NCBI RefSeq assembly: GCF_029267515.1
Contig: NZ_JAJUIS010000007.1
Coordinates: forward strand, 62,001 to 126,000
Origin: Seleniivibrio woodruffii
GTDB lineage: Bacteria > Chrysiogenota > Deferribacteres > Deferribacterales > Geovibrionaceae
Direction of reading: 5' to 3'
Length of the DNA stretch: 64,000 nucleotides
Shown here: in pieces, positions 61,661 to 64,000 of the stretch
How the letters are laid out: every line of letters starts with the position of its first letter
How positions within the stretch are numbered: position 1 is the stretch's first letter
Notes under the pieces: generated by a model
What the model was told of the DNA's origin: nothing
The model's input: only the letters and a program-made list of their open reading frames with translations
Database searches by the model: none
Position numbers and translations under genes: made by a program

Positions 61661-62737
61661 ATGAACAGCTCCGTTTTATTCGGTATCTCAAGTATCACAT
61701 ATATGGTCACAATGGCGGTTTACGTCGCATATCTTATTATGAAAAAGGAGATAATCGGCAAGGTTGCGTCATGGATGGTCATTTTCGGTTTCGTCTGCCA
61801 CACCATAGCGTTCTTTCTGCGCTGGGTAGAGTTCGCAGATACATACAAACTCGGATTTTTCCACTCGATTCCGGTGACAAATCTATACGAATCACTGCTT
61901 TTCTTTGCGTGGTGCGTGGTGGCGGGCAATATCTGGATAGAGAGAAGATACAAAACAAAATTCATGGGTGCATTCCTTACGGCTATTGCCGGAATGGCGG
62001 TGGCTTTCGTTGATACCGTCGGTGCTGCAAAGGGTATACAGCCGCTTGTACCAGCTCTCAAGAGCAACTGGCTGCTGGCGCACGCAACAATGAGCTTCAT
62101 AGCCTATGCGGCTTTTTCGATGTCTTTCGTTGCGGCGGTTCTGCATCTGGCATCACTCAGGCTCCCCCGCAGAAGCGGCGTTTATATCTTCTGGACGGTT
62201 GCGCTCGGAACTTTTGTTTTCGTCACCCTTTTTGTGGTCGGCGACTTCGCTGCGGCACTCTCCGCAAAGGCTGTTGAGGGTGCGTACAAACCCCTCTATT
62301 TTACGTTTAAAAAGATGGGTGCAGGCGGCTTTGCAGTTCTGTTCCTCGTTTATGCAGTTGTTTGTACCGTTTTTTGGTTTTCGGGCGGAAAACTTGCGTG
62401 TCTGATGGACAGATTTTCCATAGACAGCAAGGCAATGGAAGAGCTTACCTATAAAATGATATCCGTTGGCTTCCCTATCTTCACCGTGGGCGGGCTGATA
62501 TTCGGCGCTGTCTGGGCGGACAAGGCATGGGGTCGCTACTGGTCATGGGATCCGAAAGAGACGTGGGCGCTCATAACGTGGCTGATATACGCTTTTTATC
62601 TCCACGCCAGATATGTTAAGGACTGGACAGGGGCGAAGGCTTCTGCGGTTGCCGTTGCGGGCTTTGTCTGTACGATATTCACCTATATCGGCGTGAACCT
62701 GCTGATATCCGGTCTGCACTCATACGGAGCGCTGTAG
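61661..62737 (+). CDS. ccsA: System II cytochrome c biogenesis protein CcsA
   Basis: This 358-residue heme-handling protein has about eight membrane helices. The tryptophan-rich WWD signature is intact: WADKAWGRYWSWDPKETWALITWLIYAFYLHAR, which presents heme in the periplasm. Histidines in helix regions (HTIAFFLRW, LLAHATMSFIAY, the C-terminal GLHSYG) fit the heme-ligand histidines of the family. It starts right after the ccsB stop and completes a two-gene maturation unit placed next to the octaheme cytochrome it probably serves, along with the other multiheme proteins here. Confidence 0.94.
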   Translation: MNSSVLFGISSITYMVTMAVYVAYLIMKKEIIGKVASWMVIFGFVCHTIAFFLRWVEFADTYKLGFFHSIPVTNLYESLLFFAWCVVAGNIWIERRYKTKFMGAFLTAIAGMAVAFVDTVGAAKGIQPLVPALKSNWLLAHATMSFIAYAAFSMSFVAAVLHLASLRLPRRSGVYIFWTVALGTFVFVTLFVVGDFAAALSAKAVEGAYKPLYFTFKKMGAGGFAVLFLVYAVVCTVFWFSGGKLACLMDRFSIDSKAMEELTYKMISVGFPIFTVGGLIFGAVWADKAWGRYWSWDPKETWALITWLIYAFYLHARYVKDWTGAKASAVAVAGFVCTIFTYIGVNLLISGLHSYGAL

Positions 62738-62890
62738 TCGGCGGTTATATGCTTCGCATCACGGCGTCAGGTCTTTAATTCCTCTGGTCATGTACTTCGG
62801 TGTACACTCCCCTGCGGAATTTATGACCTTCTTTATTTAAATGTTATTGTGTTCGAAAATTAGCTTAAATGGACTCATATGATATGTTAA
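62738..62890. other. Non-coding stretch with small palindromes
   Basis: Segments such as ttcgcatcacggcgtcag and gtacttcggtgtac (a short hairpin near 62792) resemble a degenerate intergenic repeat. No gene is visible between ccsA and mscS. Confidence 0.35.
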
Positions 62891-62891
62891 T

Positions 62892-62918
62892 CAAAAGAGG
62901 GGAGCATCACGCTCCCCT
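62892..62918 (-). terminator. Intrinsic terminator of the mscS gene
   Basis: A 7-bp stem ggggagc/gctcccc with loop atcac, followed on the minus strand by TCTTTT. Confidence 0.8.
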
Positions 62919-62921
62919 TGC

Positions 62922-63713
62922 TTATCTTGTGATATGTACGTCCATCTGCGGGAAGGGGATGGCGATTTTATTTTCGTCGAATTTCAGCTTAACGCTTTCC
63001 AGCGTGTCAAAATAAACGTTCCAGTATTCCGGCGAGTTTACCCACAGCCTGTACGCAAAGTTGACGCTGTTGTCTGAAAGCTCTGAGACGGCGATGGTGG
63101 GCGCAGGGTCTTTCAGTATTCTCTCATCCGCTTCCACTATTTCCTGCAATATCTCTTTAACGCGTTTAATGTCGCTTCCGTAGCTGACACCGACGGTGAG
63201 GTCAACGCGTCTGGTTTCTTTTGATGAATAGTTGGTTATGCAGTTGCTTATTATGGTCGAATTCGGCACGATAATTGTTTTATTGTCCGGAGTTATCATC
63301 TGTGTGGTGAAAATACCTATTATCTCAACAGTTCCTGTGGTTCCGCCCGCTTCGATAAAGTCGCCTATCACAAAAGGGCGGAAAATGATTATCATCACAC
63401 CTGCGGCAAAGTTTGAAAGTGAATCTTTCAGGGCGAGACCAACAGCCAGACCTGCGGTTGCAAGCACGGCGACAATGGATGTGGTTTCAATGCCAAGCTG
63501 GTTAAGGGAGGCTATAACAACGACAGCCATACCCACATAATAGATAATTCCGGAAAGGAATTTGGACAGTGTTTTGTCCATTTTTCCCTTTTCCATAAGT
63601 CTTACAGAGAATTTAGAAAGGTATCTTGCTGCGTACCGTCCTATGACAAGAATAAGTATGGCAAAAACTATCTGCCACGCGTAGGTGGTCAGATCGGGTA
63701 AAATATCACTCAT
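62922..63713 (-). CDS. mscS: Small-conductance mechanosensitive channel MscS
   Basis: This 263-residue channel opens under membrane tension to release solutes during osmotic downshock. It has three N-terminal helices. The third is the Gly/Ala-rich pore helix (VLATAGLAVGLALKDSLSNFAAGVMIIIFRPF, typical of MscS TM3). The beta domain follows (GDFIEAGGTTGTVEIIGIFTTQMITPDNKTIIVPNSTI), then a C-terminal alpha/beta vestibule (DLTVGVSYGSDIKRVKEIL). Length is near E. coli MscS (286). Confidence 0.95.
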   Translation of the reverse strand: MSDILPDLTTYAWQIVFAILILVIGRYAARYLSKFSVRLMEKGKMDKTLSKFLSGIIYYVGMAVVVIASLNQLGIETTSIVAVLATAGLAVGLALKDSLSNFAAGVMIIIFRPFVIGDFIEAGGTTGTVEIIGIFTTQMITPDNKTIIVPNSTIISNCITNYSSKETRRVDLTVGVSYGSDIKRVKEILQEIVEADERILKDPAPTIAVSELSDNSVNFAYRLWVNSPEYWNVYFDTLESVKLKFDENKIAIPFPQMDVHITR

Positions 63714-63847
63714 TTATAAAGGCTCCTTGTTTAGTGCTGATATGCAATATTACACCTAATAAAGCTCAGTTGTATAGAATTTATTGTATTGGCAACAATT
63801 GCAGCGGTTGTGGTTGCAATTATTATCAATAAGGCTAATATATCGGT

Positions 63848-64000
63848 ATGTTAAATGCAATAACTCAATCCTACGACAGGATAAAAAGCTACATCAAACA
63901 TCTGCCGCTGTACTACTCGAACAATTTTTCGGAGATAACGGGAGCGGATATCTATTTCAAACTGGAAAACCTCCAGCGTACAGGCTCTTTCAAGATACGC
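63848..64000 (+). CDS. Threonine dehydratase (threonine ammonia-lyase), 3' part outside window
   Basis: The first 51 codons are present. They contain SYDRIKSYIKHLPLYYSNNFSEITGADIYFKLENLQRTGSFKIR, the start of a fold-type II PLP enzyme whose cofactor lysine is in GSFKIR. The early residues resemble IlvA/TdcB-type threonine ammonia-lyases, which make 2-oxobutyrate. The ribosome site is weak (AAGG about 14 bases upstream). Catabolic and biosynthetic types cannot be separated without the C terminus. Confidence 0.8.
   Translation, partial: MLNAITQSYDRIKSYIKHLPLYYSNNFSEITGADIYFKLENLQRTGSFKIR

Noticed and set aside
60218-62737. NrfH-type quinol dehydrogenase partner near the octaheme cytochrome
   Set aside because: The following genes are clearly CcsB and CcsA; no tetraheme NapC/NirT-like frame exists in the neighbourhood.

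Overview
The window reads as a chromosomal segment of a motile, anaerobically respiring Gram-negative bacterium. Indicators are periplasmic multiheme c-type cytochromes, system II cytochrome c maturation (CcsB/CcsA), an octaheme nitrite reductase-like enzyme, three chemoreceptors, several two-component systems, lipoproteins, and two heme-type (Tll0287-like, CxxCH) sensor domains. This combination, with moderate GC content and archaeal-type PSD plus PssA, fits the Deferribacterota (Geovibrio/Denitrovibrio/Seleniivibrio relatives). That placement is inference from gene content; no 16S gene is present.

Layout. 1-3.4 kb: end of a phosphonate-related cluster (class III aminotransferase, PhnW) facing an FMN oxygenase-like gene. 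3.5-7.2 kb: an orphan FliG-like protein and a giant STAND/BTAD regulator. 7.3-9.5 kb: a possible small RNA, then a cobalamin riboswitch driving a periplasmic cobaltochelatase (CbiK) and CobA. 9.6-11.1 kb: two small DUF proteins divergent from a nitroreductase around a Fur-like palindrome. 11.2-18.2 kb: housekeeping (yebC-ruvC-ruvA, a chemoreceptor, leuA, psd-pssA). 18.2-26.6 kb: PilZ protein, two unknown proteins, chemoreceptor, trmB-nfeD-DUF493, rpmB, DUF805. 26.6-35.5 kb: NtrC-type two-component system, a large Ig-repeat lipoprotein and a multiheme cytochrome. 35.8-39.7 kb: a small island at tRNA-Pro(CGG). 39.8-48.5 kb: EF-hand protein, NarL-type two-component pair, DUF1003, HD-GYP, MprF and an MFS exporter. 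48.7-58.4 kb: PhoX-like and diheme lipoproteins, chemoreceptor, Kup, and a heme-sensor histidine kinase divergent from a CheY-like regulator. 58.5-62.7 kb: octaheme nitrite reductase-like cytochrome with ccsB-ccsA. The window ends with an MscS channel and the start of a threonine dehydratase.

The most notable locus is the AT-rich island at 35.85-39.70 kb. A near-perfect 28-bp copy of the 3' end of tRNA-Pro lies 3849 bp downstream of the tRNA, as expected for attL/attR. Between the copies are a Fic protein carrying its own winged helix and a SIR2 + P-loop NTPase protein resembling antiphage SIR2-STAND effectors. The latter is split by a one-base frameshift in an 8-A tract. No integrase is present. 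The two promoters share an AACATATT/AATATGTT palindrome element.

Other themes are redox sensing tied to motility and signalling (heme-sensor chemoreceptor and kinase, PilZ, HD-GYP) and a dispersed intergenic repeat of the 'cgaggagcgcagcgacg' type, found at four places between 9.5 and 20.9 kb. All functions are assigned by reading motifs; no database search was run.
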